From Quillaja saponaria (taxonomy: Eukaryota > Streptophyta > Magnoliopsida > Fabales > Quillajaceae), in the NCBI GenBank assembly GCA_029379385.1, contig CM055613.1, positions 24,401,652-24,465,651 of the forward strand: a stretch of DNA of 64,000 nucleotides, read 5' to 3'. Numbering within the stretch: position 1 is the stretch's first letter; the number at the start of each line of letters is the position of its first letter. Below the pieces are notes generated by a model. That model saw only the letters and a list, made by a program, of their open reading frames with translations, ran no database searches and had not been told where the DNA came from. Both the position numbers and the translations under genes were made by a program. Positions 35,549 through 48,756 of this stretch are shown here, one piece after another.

Positions 35549-37543
35549 TAGTATGATAACTTTTCGTTGTCTCCATGTGATTGCTAAATGCAGAATATTG
35601 TTTGAGAAATGGTTTTTATGTCTTGCGTTTGTCATCGTCTAGTCCTTGTATCTTTGTAATGCAGGAGGGCTGAGCATCAGATGCTTTTCTTATAATAACT
35701 AGTGGGAAAGTGCATTGAAAACGTAAATAGTTGTTGTAGGATGACTTGCAACCAGCGTGTTTCCCTTGCCTACCATCCTATGCATTAGTTCCTCAATTTC
35801 CTTTAATAGGAAGAAATCATTGATTGAGAATGAGAGGTGAACTTTTGTCTGAAACTTCCAATTATTCCCAGTATAAAGAATCATCCTTAACTCATCACCT
35901 CCACGTTACTTATTCTGGTGTCTTTTGTCAAGAGGACAAGACTTTTAGTTGTTGACATTTCATTTGTTTTACTCGATAACGAAAATGAAAATTAGAGAAC
36001 AAAGAAACTTTTTCTGCCACCATTTGTGAATCACGAGGCAACAGTTACATGGAAGCAAGTCTCAAAGAACAAGAAGCAAATTTTTTACATGCGCAAAACA
36101 GGTCAAGAGGGGTCCATCCAAAACTTCTCTCGCAACTATATCTGTCGCCTGAACCAGTTTCTTCAAAACCTTCATAAGAGATGTATAGCTCAAAGTGCAA
36201 ATGGTGGCATGCATCCTATACAAAGCAAACTCTGTCAACCTCACAGCACTAGGCATCATAATCAAGTAATAATTACGTTCAGTAAAACTGTAGACCTCAT
36301 TAACTCAGCTTCTCTGAAAACATACAACCAAATACAGGTGGTAGGATGAGTTAAAATCATATCCATACACGAACTTTGCAATATAATACATGCTCAGGTG
36401 AATTCTGATATTTATTGACCTACGTGGTAATACATCATATAATCTGCCACACATGATAGGGTCTTATACTTTTAAATAGATGGCTACAGCATATTACACA
36501 TTGAAGGTTTTTCTCCCCGTAAGCATAAACATAGACAAAGTACATGATCCACATATTCTACCATTATTACACAAATCCATAAAAGAAAAAACTGTCACTT
36601 CAGCAAAGAGGGACCGAAGTCTAACAAACATTGATTGATGAGGCATGCATCAGCGGTGTCAGAGATTTGCCAGACTGTTCAACCCAAAGAAGAAAGATCC
36701 AGCATGATAACGAGCTCCATCTGAATTTCCATCCGAGAAGATCATGTCCAAGGGCAGTCTGCTTCAAACAAACTGCTGCAGGTCCAGAAGAATCATCACT
36801 TCATTATTTAGTAATAAAACAGAGAAATCGTGGTGCATCAACCTCTGCAGGTTGCAAATAAATGAGTGCCAATGGCGCAGCATACTGTCTTACGTAGATA
36901 AATCACCACCGCAATATTGCAAGCCAGTTTCACTTCCTCTGTACAACATATAAACTTCAGCTCCAAATAGAACCCCCTTCGCCAGCCAAAAGGCCAGTTT
37001 CACTTCCTCTGTACAACATATAAACTTCAGCTCCAAATAGAACCCCCTTCGCCAGCCAAAAGACCAGTTTCACTTCCTCTGTACAATATATAAACTCCAG
37101 TTCCAAATACATCTCCCTTCTCCAGCCAAAAGGAGGATGGAATCCAATTATGTAGTTCAGACACCAACAACATCAATGGCCAAACCACAATACAAAGACT
37201 ACATCTTCTGAAACAGACACAACAAACACCAATATTGACAGCACATATATCCATTTATTTCATACTTTCGCCATTCATAACCTGCCATTATCTACCAGAA
37301 TCTTTTCTTTTTGCATTTTTCCTTCAGCCATGAACCAAAGGCCCCAGGATGAGATGACAGCCAGGGTTGAAAAAGTCTACCCACATCTAAAACTTGAAGC
37401 TGAGTGATGATCTGGAAGGCAACTCTAAACGGTAAAGGAACCATAATCTCAGATGCTGTCCTACATTCTTGCCATATATAACCAGTCAGTATATCTATTT
37501 CTCATCCATAGTATAAACCTAGTGCAAATACAAAAGTCCATCT
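35549..37543. other. Spacer, including the probable 3' UTR of SKIP14
   Basis: This lies between the convergent small gene and SKIP14. No open frame here resembles a known protein. It contains the 70-bp tandem repeat described separately. The part nearest 37543 is probably the transcribed 3' end of SKIP14. Confidence 0.5.
36923..37132. repeat. Three-copy 70-bp tandem repeat
   Basis: The units begin at 36923, 36993 and 37063 (gccagtttcacttcctctg). The first two are almost identical; the third has several substitutions. The array lies 410-620 bases past the SKIP14 stop. Confidence 0.9.
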
Positions 37544-40080
37544 TCAGCCATGATGATAGAAGCGACAACTCTGTTCATGGAGAACAGCAGACTTGATTGG
37601 ACCAATCTTTCTATCCTTCAGCTCTTGCTGCTTCCAACAACCATAACAGAGCAATTCCAGACAAAATGTTTCCTCATATTCACTATCGTTGATGCACCGA
37701 CCACACTGAATACACCGTGCTATACAAAGTGTACAAGCCCGGCATGCCTGGGTGGCATGTTCCTTTCCTTTACAACCTTCTGCAGGGCAATCATAAACTA
37801 GCCTATGGTTTTGGCATCTTGGACATAATTCAACATCAATGGCACGGTCATCATCACATGATAAATATAAGTTTCCTCTGTGGTAGAAATGTGGCTTGTA
37901 AGCCTCCTGCAGCATCTGGCTATCAGTGCCCAACAAGAACTTCAGTTCTTCAAAGTGCTTCTCTGTCACACCATATAGGCCACCTATTCGTAAATGCTTC
38001 ACACCTTGGGTAGCCATAGACTTGAAAGCCTTCAAGATACTCACTATACCCTCAATACTGAGCCTTGTACACCCAGGAACACTCAACTGCAAGGAGGAAT
38101 AAGTACTTAGCTGCCTGTCAAATAAAAATGGCAGCAATGCTGGACACACTATTCCATGCTTGGAGCAAGAATGAATTCATAGTAAAAAAGACAGGAAAAA
38201 CAAAGGGAGACATGAACTGAATCTAACAATATACATGCCCTCACATGAATATCATTGCATGCTTTAGGGTGCCTAGATGTGTTAGGTGGATCAATTTATA
38301 CCTATATGTGACATCACAACACAATGTAAGGTTACATAGTGGTTTGCACTGTCCAATAATTGACAGAATCCAATTCAAAATCACCAATTTGAGAACTATT
38401 CTTGTTCTTCCTACCCCTAGGTTTCCAATACACACAAGACCTGCACAGACGTGTGAGAAAAATGGAAAAATATAGATATGTATTGACAATGAATGAATCG
38501 CAAAGAAACATGATTCTTTTCAGGAAATTAGGTGTGGACATTAAAATTAATCTGAGAATATTAATGATTAGCTGACTCCAAAACTATCAAGAGTCTGCTA
38601 AATAACTTTAGATAATGGTGAATTAGGTTTCTCTAATGCTTACTTTGACTTGGCATAGTTTTATAATTTTACATCCATGTAAATATAAACATGTTTATCA
38701 ATTGAGCATAAAAATATGGTTGCATAAATGATGTTCTATTCCACAGCAACCAGATGCTACTGACTACTGAGAACCTATATCTTCCTCCTAATTTTTTACT
38801 TCATCAACAACCAAGACTCAAATGTCCCTAATGCCAGTACAACAGATGGATGTGCTTAATGCAACTTTTGGAATGGTAAAACAAAAACCTGGGACACTGT
38901 AGTACATATAAAAATCCATGTTATCTTTCGAAACAGGCAATGCTATTTTTGCACCATGGTCAAGGACCACAAAGTCAAAACAACAAATTTTAGATATAAC
39001 ATGAGTTAAGCAGAAATAAAATTGCATGTACTTGTATAATTAAAAGCATAAAATTCCAAAAGCATGTGAATATGTGATTGAATGCAGATGAACACATTCA
39101 AAACCAATTGGGACAGCTGATATCGGTTAAAATTAAAATTAAAATTAACTCCTACTTACCTTGATTAACTTAGGATTACTTTCAAGAACGCGCTTTAAAC
39201 CATCATCAGTTATCCTGGGACATTCCACCAGACTCAAGCATTGGAGATTACCTTGAGCTCTATCAGTTAATTGCAAAAGAACATCATCAGTAATCTTCTC
39301 ATTTAAAGGTTGGTCTATGTGGATACTCCTCCACAAAAGTGGGTCACCTCGAACTGTGGAATGAAGGAATTTACATACTGAATCAACAACAAGGAGATCC
39401 CTCAAACCCAGATAACCAAGGGAAAAACTTATAGCTGGATGAGGAACAACTTCATCTCCTTCAGAACAAGTTCCCTTACTGCCACAGACTTTCACACTTT
39501 CCGCACCTTCAATGTCAAACTCCATAATGCTTTCCACATCGCAAACGGATCCAGAAACACCGTGGCATGATGCATCACCCACTTCTTTCTCCAAACGTCC
39601 ACCAAATCCACTTACTACATTTGATTTAGTACAAACCTCCATATTGCCTGGGAAAGCCTGGAATCTCATAGCATTGTTCCAAATAAAATTCAAACCCGCA
39701 AATAACTGACAGTTCTCGTCACCTGCCCCAACCTCATCCCTTCCATATCCACCACAGCCCACCTCCAAATCCTCAAGCCAACCTGTGATGGCTGTAAAAG
39801 TAGTACTTATATCCATACCAAAGGGATCAGATGGCAAAAGATCAAGAATGTCCTTAGAAACAGACTCCTGTGAGGCAACCCCCCTATCACATCTATCCCT
39901 TCCATAATCAAAGAAATCCCCAACATCTCGGTTTGAATGCCATGGCTTACCAAATCCATCTCCATTCCTCTCTGGAATACTATCAACAAGGTACCCATTA
40001 GCAATCCTAATGGGTGAAACCAAATTATCCTCAGGCAAGTGTGTAGGATATATTGGTCTATGTGAAAAATTCAAGGCCAT
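37544..40080 (-). CDS. SKIP14: F-box protein SKIP14
   Basis: SKIP14 is an F-box protein that should bind SKP1/ASK in an SCF ubiquitin ligase; its substrate is unknown. The exons are 40080-39160 (307 codons) and 38086-37544, giving 487 residues with a GT-AG intron of 1073 bp in phase 0. The ATG at 40078-40080 is used; the frame upstream offers only GTG. After a long variable N-terminus comes an F-box-like stretch (about 214-255, FSLGYLGLRDLLVVDSVCKF), then leucine-rich-repeat-like segments (LQCLSLVECPRITDDGL). The C-terminus at about 395-457 is Cys-rich, with 13 cysteines in patterns such as CPRC, CRAC and CIQCGRC. This is probably a zinc-binding module typical of this protein. Confidence 0.93.
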
Positions 40081-40860
40081 CACATGTATCTATATCCAAC
40101 TCAACCCAGTCTTCCCTTTAAAAGAAAAAAGAAGAGAAAGAAAGCAAAACCTAGATTATTTTTTGCCCTTTTTTTCTTTGGAGTAGAATGGATAGTTATA
40201 ATAAGATAAGAAAAGAAAAAAAAAAAAAAAAAAAACCTATGGAAGACCTAACAAGGAAACCCGCGATTTCGGATGGCAAACTAAAACAACGCACCAAAAA
40301 TTTGAGAGTTTCTTGGGAATAACCTAAAAATTTAGCTAGAATAGAATCAGAGCCAAAAACCCAACCCAATATATCTACAGGGTACAAATAAATCAAATGT
40401 CTTTCTTTTCTATTTCTCCCTCTCTTCCTAACCTAATAAAACCTAGAGTTCACAATCAGAGCCGTAAAAAAGAATCAGAGAACAGCAAACAGATCAAAGC
40501 AACAATATACGGAGCAGAAGCAAAAGAATACTCTGCTAACAGAGAAATTGAAATCAAAACTAAACAAGAAGATACCCAAGTCGAAGGCAACGGAGAAAAC
40601 CCTAAATTATTTTCCAGATAAACGCAATCGACGGCGAAAGACAAGCCAATTGTGATCGGATTCTCGCAGAAGAAATGCCTTCAGCTTCTCGTTGTGGTTT
40701 TGGATTCAGACTTTTGATAGAAGCCCAAAAATTTAATGTTTTCTTTGTTTCTCTCTGGTGAGGAATTCGATCAGAAGAGCGGTGAAGCCTGTCGATCGAG
40801 TTCACGAAAAGAGAGAGAGAGAGAGAGTTGGAGAAAGGGCAAGAAAACAGAATAAAAAGA
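40081..40860 (-). promoter_or_regulatory. 5' leader and promoter region of SKIP14
   Basis: The upstream region has a pyrimidine-rich minus strand and a GA run at about 40810-40828, a common feature of plant core promoters and leaders. An unspliced or spliced leader up to about 40800 is plausible, but no splice site stands out. Confidence 0.35.
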
Positions 40861-42536
40861 AAAATAATATAATAATATTAAGATAGAAAAGATAAATAAA
40901 TAAATTTTATTAAAGAGAAAGTGAAGGGTAACGGTGAAAGGTCCAATTCTGGAGGGAAAGACATGAGGAAAATGACACGTGTCGGTTGGATAGAAGGGCC
41001 GCAGATTCTTCTCAATGAAATGTTGGTATACTACCATAGTTATATTTTACGTTGCTTCTAATCATTCGGTCTTTATTAATGGTATTAATTTTGTAAAAAT
41101 TTAATGTTTTGATTAATATGTTTATTATAGACCGTCAGATCTAAGATAATGTGAGCCCTCTGCTTCCCTATCAGACAGTTGTAGGATGATATTGAATAGA
41201 GTCTTTGACTTTTGAAGGGTAGGATGGATTAAAGAGAAGGATAGTGTTGGTAGTTGGTGCTTTGTGACCCGGACCCATTCAGTAGACAAGAATCTGGTTG
41301 GATAATGGGTGTGGGTGGCTTGAAACTTGAAAGTCATTCATCCAAGGAAGATCCGACCCGTTATTTTTCCGAATCTCATGGACCAACAAAGCCTATTTTG
41401 ATACTTGAATGGTCATAATTCATTTATTTATTTCGTTAAAAGGGGACAAAAAAGTGGCAAAAGATAATGAGGATGATATAAAACTACATCACTTATCCTT
41501 TTACTCAACAAATATTCTAAAGCTTCCTTTTAGATTGTGTTTTAGAGTTATTAAAATTCAAACAAAGTATAAAAATGAAACTATCCAGTTTTGATTCCTT
41601 TTAGATTGTGTTTTGGTGTTATTAAAATTCTGACAAGTATAAAATGGAAACTATCTAGTTTTTAAATTTGTATTCTTTTAGGTTGCGTTTGAATTTATTA
41701 AATTAAAATAAAAATAAAAATTATAAAATATATTTTATTAAAATTGAAATTGAAATTAGTTATAATCAAATGTATGAGTTTTGATTACATAAACAAATAA
41801 AACCAAAATTATACTTAAAATAATGACAGTGGTTATAGTTGTCTCATTGGGTTTGTGGACGATTGTTGGCGTTCCAATGGAATCTAATGGTGGTGTTGTT
41901 ATCTTTGGTGGGTTTTGATGATAATTGTCATCGACAATGATTGTTGCCATATTTCAACTAATTCTATTAGCTATCTATATTGTATTCAACGAATCAATGG
42001 CAATGGTGCCAGTAACAATGGTGATGGTTGACAAAAGGTGGATGAAATTGCAGATAAGTAAAGGCCGCTAATAAGTGACGAAGATTGTTAATTGTAATGA
42101 CTAGTTTTATACGGATAAAGAATAACACATGCTCAATTATTATAAATTTTATGATACACCCATAAAAATTAAAAATGTTAGTTCTTTCTCAATTCCCAAT
42201 AATTGGGTTGAAATTTTTAATTATAATTTTAAAATATGCATCAAACAAAAAAATTAGAATTGAACAGTTAATTTTTTCAATTCTAACCCCAATTCATTAC
42301 ATCCAAACACATCCTTAGAAGTAATTGATGTCAAGATACAAAAAAGGAAATTTATAAAAATAAATTATAATGACTACTCGGAGTGTCTAAACTTTTGCTT
42401 GAATGAAAAGCATTTAGGGTTGGAATTTAAGTTGAACCCAAACGCGGGCTGAATTAGCTACAAACCCTCAGTCCCATAAAACAACATAAAATAAATAGTC
42501 TACAGTCAAAATATTCAACATAAATTATGAACCTGA
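40861..42536. other. AT-rich spacer between SKIP14 and SRP72
   Basis: No coding sequence is recognised. It contains the 72-bp duplication at 41525-41665. The end near 42480-42536 is probably the SRP72 3' UTR. Confidence 0.5.
41525..41665. repeat. 72-bp tandem duplication
   Basis: The stretch beginning ccttttagattgtgtttt at 41525 recurs at 41597 with small differences, and both copies end near ctatcYagttt. Confidence 0.85.
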
Positions 42537-45500
42537 CTAATTTCTAGACTTTTTTCTTGACTTAGACGAAGGCTTGGATTGCTTGGCACCTGCATTTTGT
42601 GAGGCTCCTTCAGAGGTAGTTGCCTGGTTTGATTTTGAATTTGAATTGTTGGAACTGACACCAGAAGCATTAGGTTCATACTTATCTCTAGCTACTGCAC
42701 CCTGAGATCCTCTCACTTGTGCAGCTCTTTTATCCTTCCTCTTGGGCCTATAACTTGACCTCTCCCTCTTTGGAAGCCATCTTTCAGGATCTGGGGGTGG
42801 ACCTGGATTCGCAGGATCAAACCCTTTAGGGTACCTTGGCTTTCTCTTTCTCTTCTTCTTTGCCTTTGTCTTGCTCTTCCCTTCCTCGTATGCTTCAGTG
42901 ACCCCAACATGAGAAGCACCCTCAACATGTTTCGCCCCAGAAGTCCGCTCTAAACTATCAACATCAACCCCCTTTAAACCAGGTAAGGGCTTCAGTTGCT
43001 TTTCATAATTTTCTGCCTTATTAACATCCACACGGGCAACTGTTGTTACCAGACCGACTAATGCTTCAATGCTTCCATGGCTTTTTACAAGCTCCTCATA
43101 TAGACAGGCAGCATCCTCTTCCTTGCCATGCCTAAGCTTGAATGAAGCAGCCTCTTGCATTATAATATTGAGCTTATTGTCCTCGGTCATGGCATTAGAC
43201 CACCATTTAATTGCAGAGTCTAGCACAGAAGCTGCCCCATCAATGTCTCCAGCACGCTCTTTAAGAGACACAAGAGTGGCAACAGTGGCAGGAAGGTGCT
43301 GGATATCAGATATCTTAGCCAGGGAATCGGCTGCAATATGAGGATGGCCAGCAGTAGCAGCAACCTGAGCCCTTGCTAAGTAAACAATCTTGGACTTCTC
43401 AGGGAACTTCTCAGCAAACTGCACAAGTATTTCTTCAGCTCTTCCAGCTTTGTTCTCTCTCACAAACACGGCAGCTTGCAGCAGTACTGGCATTACACTG
43501 TCAGCAAACATGTCCGGCAGTGCTGAAACAAGTTCTCGAGCCTGTAAAATTTACACATATCATCAGCAGGATTCTAAAGCAAATAACGGTTTCTTTGCCA
43601 TGATATACAGAAAAGAACTAAATAGTAATGGAGGCAAATTTTAAGAATGAAAAAAACATTAAAATTGCACATTTTTAAACTGACCTGATCCATCCTGTTG
43701 GCGTGAAGAAGCAGAAGGACACGATTTGCATATAATGCTTCCTTTTGTTTTAGTGAAAGCTTCGCGTCCAGTCCACGAGCAAGCTGGAAGTTCTGTGTAT
43801 CTTTGTCTTTTAGCCTATCAAATTTCTTTAGGCTATCAGAAACATCTTTAGGGCCTTTCGATGCAATAAGGTTGTTGACTGCCACCGCAATAGATGATTC
43901 ATCAGCCAGATCTCGTTTAATTATGTCCGAGTAAGCTTCCACAGCCTCTTGTTTACGTCCAAGGAGCTGGTAAAATATGAACAATTTGAATTACTGGTTC
44001 TTGAAAAATCTCACTTACAGAAAGAAGTCAAGTTTTCCCATGATATCAAGAATTTACCTGCTGGACATAGGCCAGTTGTACAGCTATAGGAGCTAATTCA
44101 ATCTCTATATCATCATCTGGCAAGTTATCTTCCATTAGGGTCTCCTGGCCGATTCTGATCCAAAGTAAAAGAACAAACATAAATAAACATAGCTTTATAG
44201 AGAATATTGTACCGAGGAAATTTATTGCTCAATACATAATAAGCTAATGAAGTAGGTACCACCTGCTGGGAAGCAAAATGAAGAATATCATAGACAAATC
44301 TCAGCAATTAAAGCAAATTCAAGAATGAAGGGTCAGCAGAAACAGCACATGTTTCTACAAAATAAACTAATAATACCTTAACAACATAGATAATCCAGAA
44401 ATACATATCATGTAGAGGCTACAAAAACTGAGGGAGCCATCGTATAACTCAGGGTTGAATCTGGGGTTACATAATACACAAGTTTTGCAAATTACTTTTG
44501 TGAATTGGGGTTGATGAAGGCCATTCAAAAGGTAATTTGGCAATGATGTTATAACAAATCTTCAAGTACATGAGCATCAATAGACCACTGCTGAAAGAAA
44601 AATAAGAAACCAAATACCAAATACGCCTTCTTTAAGAGATGACTCAACCTTCTTTTTATAAACTTCAACAACATTACAGTGTAACGTAAACTCATATGAA
44701 CGTAGCAGACAGATGTCCAATCACATTGGACTACTGGAGGAACCAAAATAAAGGACCTTGAATAACACAAGATCAGTAAACCACATGATGTTCTACCTAA
44801 AATTCTGTCATTTGCAACATAATATAACCAAGAATATGGTTTTCCCTTTTGCAACATAAGTTATGTACCACATATTTAGACTACTGCTCTCAAATTTATT
44901 TTGAATGTTGAGGTTCCCGATCCCAACTACTAACTTTTGGTCACAACCAAATGACAAAGAAACAAGCTTAAAATCCAGCCAGACCAAGAATAGTAGCTCA
45001 CATTCAAAGAAGGCAAAACTTGAATGCAAAATAACTTGTTAAAGGAAGAAAGGGAACAATAGCGTCTAGAACCACCATACCATCAAACAAAACCAATAAA
45101 TTCTTGTTAAAAAATATTGAAACAACACCTTAAGGAAATTCCTTAACATAACACACTGTTATTAGAGGAAGACCGATTAGGGTTCTTGTGGAGATGAGAT
45201 TTTAATAAAGCAAAGCATAATATGTAAACACATGGAGCAATTCTATCATTTAAACTACATTGACAACAGTAGTAGTCCACTACAAGAAGATGAAAATTCC
45301 CCTTATCTAAAACCAAAAATAGAAGACCAGCCATACCATGAGGAAAACCTAAAACCATAGCAAGGAACAGTCCCTAAATTATGGTCAGGTACATGACATG
45401 GATATAGGTAGGCTTAAGTCAGAGGACAGACTTCAAAGCAGTCTAAACATGCAAAACACTATCTTTACTCTACAATCTGTATGACCACATAGAGTACAGT

Positions 45501-47678
45501 CCTTCTACATTTTTGAGTGAATAGTGACATTAACACCCAGCCAAAGGACAAGAAAGTCAATCCATCAATTATAGTCCTAGCAGGATTTGCAAATTTAGGA
45601 TACAATAGCTGAAAGTTGAAATAAAATTTTGCAGTTTGATCCAAATTGAGCTTGAGATACACAACACAGCTCACATGACACGTCACTTATTAGTATCCAG
45701 AATCTTTTCATGAATTAGCTTATGACAATTTCTCCAAAGGTACTATTTATATATGATACCATCCCAGACACATCACATCTTAGTATCCATAATCTTTACA
45801 AGCGCGAGAATGAAAAATGTGATATGTACAACTGAAAAAGGAGAAATCAAGTAATCAACTTGCTTCATATCATCAATTTTCACAGAAAAAAATAATACTT
45901 TACCTTCGGGCCGACAACAAGAGTTGTTCTGCATCTGTGTACTTGTTCCTTTCAATTAAAGAGCAAGCAGTATTATATGCCAACTCAAAGCTGCTGGTTG
46001 GTTTAACCCTAAGTGCCTCCACTGACCCTTGAACTTCAGAAGCCCTTCCTGCCGTAACCAGACCAGCAACCAAATTTATTTCTAATGACTCAATCTTTGA
46101 TTTTTGGAGCTTCTGATAAATATCCATACAGGCATCCATTTTTCCTAAACGATACAAAATCTGGGATTCCAACAGCATGGTTGCCGAACTACTCTCTTGG
46201 GCTTTCAGAGACTCCAATGCTTCATCCAACTTGTTTTGTCTGTATAAGCAGTATGCCTATTTAGAGATAGCAAAAGACAAAAAAGAATATCAATGAAAAA
46301 CTACTTTTATTCTGTTTAAATGTGTAGATGAGCATAGACAAAACCATGATTGCACCATGTTATAAATTTAGGAAATAAAATTTATGGTAATGCTTAAGTA
46401 TACAAGGTATCAGTAATGCCTGTTATACAAACCTCTCATAAGATTTAACCAAAGGATGCATAATATTTAAAAGTCACTACAACCATTTCAGATTGACATA
46501 GAAAACCTATCTGAAAAATGTGGAGAAAGACCAAAAAGATCAGAGAATCACAAGGGGGTATAAAACACCTAAATATCACATATGCAGACTAAAGGGAAAT
46601 GGAATATTATACCTACCAAAGAGCTACAGAAAAGATATCATCAAGAAGAACATATAGTTTATTTTATCTATTGATGACTCAATCAACTATAGTATGTCAG
46701 AAGATATTCAATAAAACTAAACAACAAATCCGGACTCCAGGGAAAAATATTTTAAAATAGAAAAACAGTATTCCCAGGCACTTCACAGACAAGTAACTAT
46801 AATGGAAAAGCATAAGGTTTTTGGAAATTAACTTGCAAAAAAGGAAACTTATGGAAAAGCATCCAATAGTGAATAATAATATTCAACCACTTGATGATAG
46901 GGAATATTCTATAATCTCTCTAGCTTTTAGACTCTCGACTTTTTGAAGTCCTGATCATAACAATATATTTTAATTCCAATTTGGCAATAGTCATTTACAT
47001 TTGACTATGCAGTCATCTTTGAAGAAAAAAACGAAGGTTACAGTGGGCTAAGAGTAGCAGAAACCTTTCTTTCTAAAAGTTGTTTTATTTTCCACATACT
47101 TCCACATTTTCAGAGAAGTCGAAATTTTAACCTGGCGGGACTTAAGTTTGGGGATGGAAGCATAAAAATGATACATTGAATTAGAGGTTATAAGAAATTA
47201 ATAGTTTTCAAAAAGACTATATTATCAGTTCTATCAAATGTCCTCATAATACAATGGATTAACGGAAACGATGAGTTAAAGAACTGAAGTGTGAGGTTAC
47301 AGGTTACTTACTTTGAAGAAACTAAACTCGGCCGGCGGTTTCATGGACGATTGAATCGTCAAAAGCGCATCTTCGATTCTATCTTCCTTGATAAGGGCCA
47401 CGACTTTGCATCGAAGCGCATCCTCGTCTCCAGGTGCAATTGAGAGAACTGGAAATAGTTTCCGATTTCAAAACCAAGCTATTCGTAGATAGAGAGGATC
47501 ACACAAATGTAAGAAACATGAAAACTATAACCAAACCTTGATCTGCGATTTTAGCAGCTTGGTCAAATTCTGAACGCTGGATGTGCCTGTTGATCGCAGT
47601 GAAGAGATCTTCAACCGGAGGGGGAGGCTGTGACGGTGTCGATGCCGGTTTAGGCTTGTCTTTCGTTTTCGGAGCCAT
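42537..47678 (-). CDS. SRP72: Signal recognition particle subunit SRP72
   Basis: SRP72 is a core protein of the cytosolic signal recognition particle. It pairs with SRP68 and binds 7S RNA to target secretory proteins to the ER. The exons are 47678-47537, 47448-47312, 46256-45904, 44154-44058, 43966-43685 and 43541-42537. They total 2016 nt, or 671 residues, all GT-AG and in phase. The first two-thirds is helical TPR-type sequence (AEFSFFKAYCLYRQNKLDEALESL; AIAVQLAYVQQLLGRKQEAVEAY is split over an intron). The C-terminal SRP72 RNA-binding motif is clear at about residues 560-605 (KKKRKRKPRYPKGFDP, PPPDPERWLPKRER). The tail is rich in Ser, Asn and Lys. Introns 2 (1055 bp) and 3 (1749 bp) are the largest. 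Identification is very secure. Confidence 0.95.
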
Positions 47679-47965
47679 AGATTATCCAATGCGAGAATCT
47701 GGATTTTCTCCCTGACCAAACAGACAATATTAAGTTTAGGGGTAGAGAACGGAGGCCCTGCTCTGTGTGGCTTCAACTATCGGCGTTTAGCGTCACCAAT
47801 TCTTTTTATTCTCCTCGGATAAAATGACCCACGGGTCGAATAAACCCGATAGAAAGCCTGTTCGGCCCCAACAGGCTACAGCGGCCCATCAATCGGAAAA
47901 AATTGGCCGGTAAATAAAGTTGGGCTTATAGTGATAGCCCATCAGTTTGTTTTCCCCCCGTTAGT
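47679..47965 (-). promoter_or_regulatory. SRP72 promoter with site II-type TGGGCY motifs
   Basis: The first 290 bases upstream of the ATG contain several TGGGCC/TGGGCT words: GGCCCAT at 47883 and AGCCCAT near 47936 (minus-strand TGGGCY), and a plus-strand TGGGCTT near 47923. Site II elements are typical of plant genes for protein synthesis and other growth functions and are bound by TCP factors, which suits an SRP subunit. Their activity here is inferred. Confidence 0.4.
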
Positions 47966-48751
47966 TCATTTGGTGCAAATGAACAAAACAACTAGTGAGG
48001 TATTCAAAAGTCGACTTAAATTCAATTTGTTTTCTAAAATTAGGCTTATACACAGACACACACCATTAAATGCCCATGCCATTTAATTTCTTTTGGTTTT
48101 GCATATGGGAATTTTATTATCATTTTACATCTAACTTTCTAAAAGAAAATGAAATTAAAAAGGAAATTGTTAATCATCTACACTTCCATCCTCTTACATT
48201 TATTTAAAGGAAAAAAAAAATTTATCCCATGCTCAACCTTTCACAATTATTTACGAAAAGAAAAACTCCAAGCAGTTACCACCAATGTCATTGATAACTC
48301 TGAAAATAAAGTTATTTCACATCACTTTTTAAGTCCTAATTTGTGTTAAATCTTTGAGTTTAGAGTTAAATTTCAATTACAATTGGTACGTTGAGTCTAG
48401 TATTGTTTGTTTAGGAGTTAGGAGTATTTTAATTCAATTTTTTGAGTAGTTTTTGTTAAAATAGTTATTTACTTTGTTTTAAAATGTTTTGAGCACTATC
48501 CTAGTCTAAATCAAAGAAGTAGAACTTGAAGCTTGCGTCGCGACATAGAGGACTTGAGAGTCACGCACTTGAGAAGCAGGAATTAAGCAATAAGTTAGAG
48601 AGCACAGCACCGCGACGGTACATCAGTTGAGGCCACGAAGCCTAAATCTTGAGAATTCCAGTAAACAGACAAAGAGTTTTGTGCCACAATGCACCATTAG
48701 TGGACGCTGCGATGCCCGATCTACAAATTTTCAAGTATCAATTAAGATAAG
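47966..48751. other. Intergenic region
   Basis: This is AT-rich with no recognisable gene. The part at about 48520-48730 is richer in GC, with several cgcgac-type words, and might be part of an older repeat, but no ends could be defined. Confidence 0.4.
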
Positions 48752-48756
48752 ATTGT

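Noticed and set aside
36026..36349. 107-codon plus-strand frame in the SKIP14 3' region
   Set aside because: It has no conserved motif and an overlapping antisense frame of similar quality.
44549..45029. Open frames within intron 3 of SRP72
   Set aside because: They lie wholly between two confident exons and show no homology.
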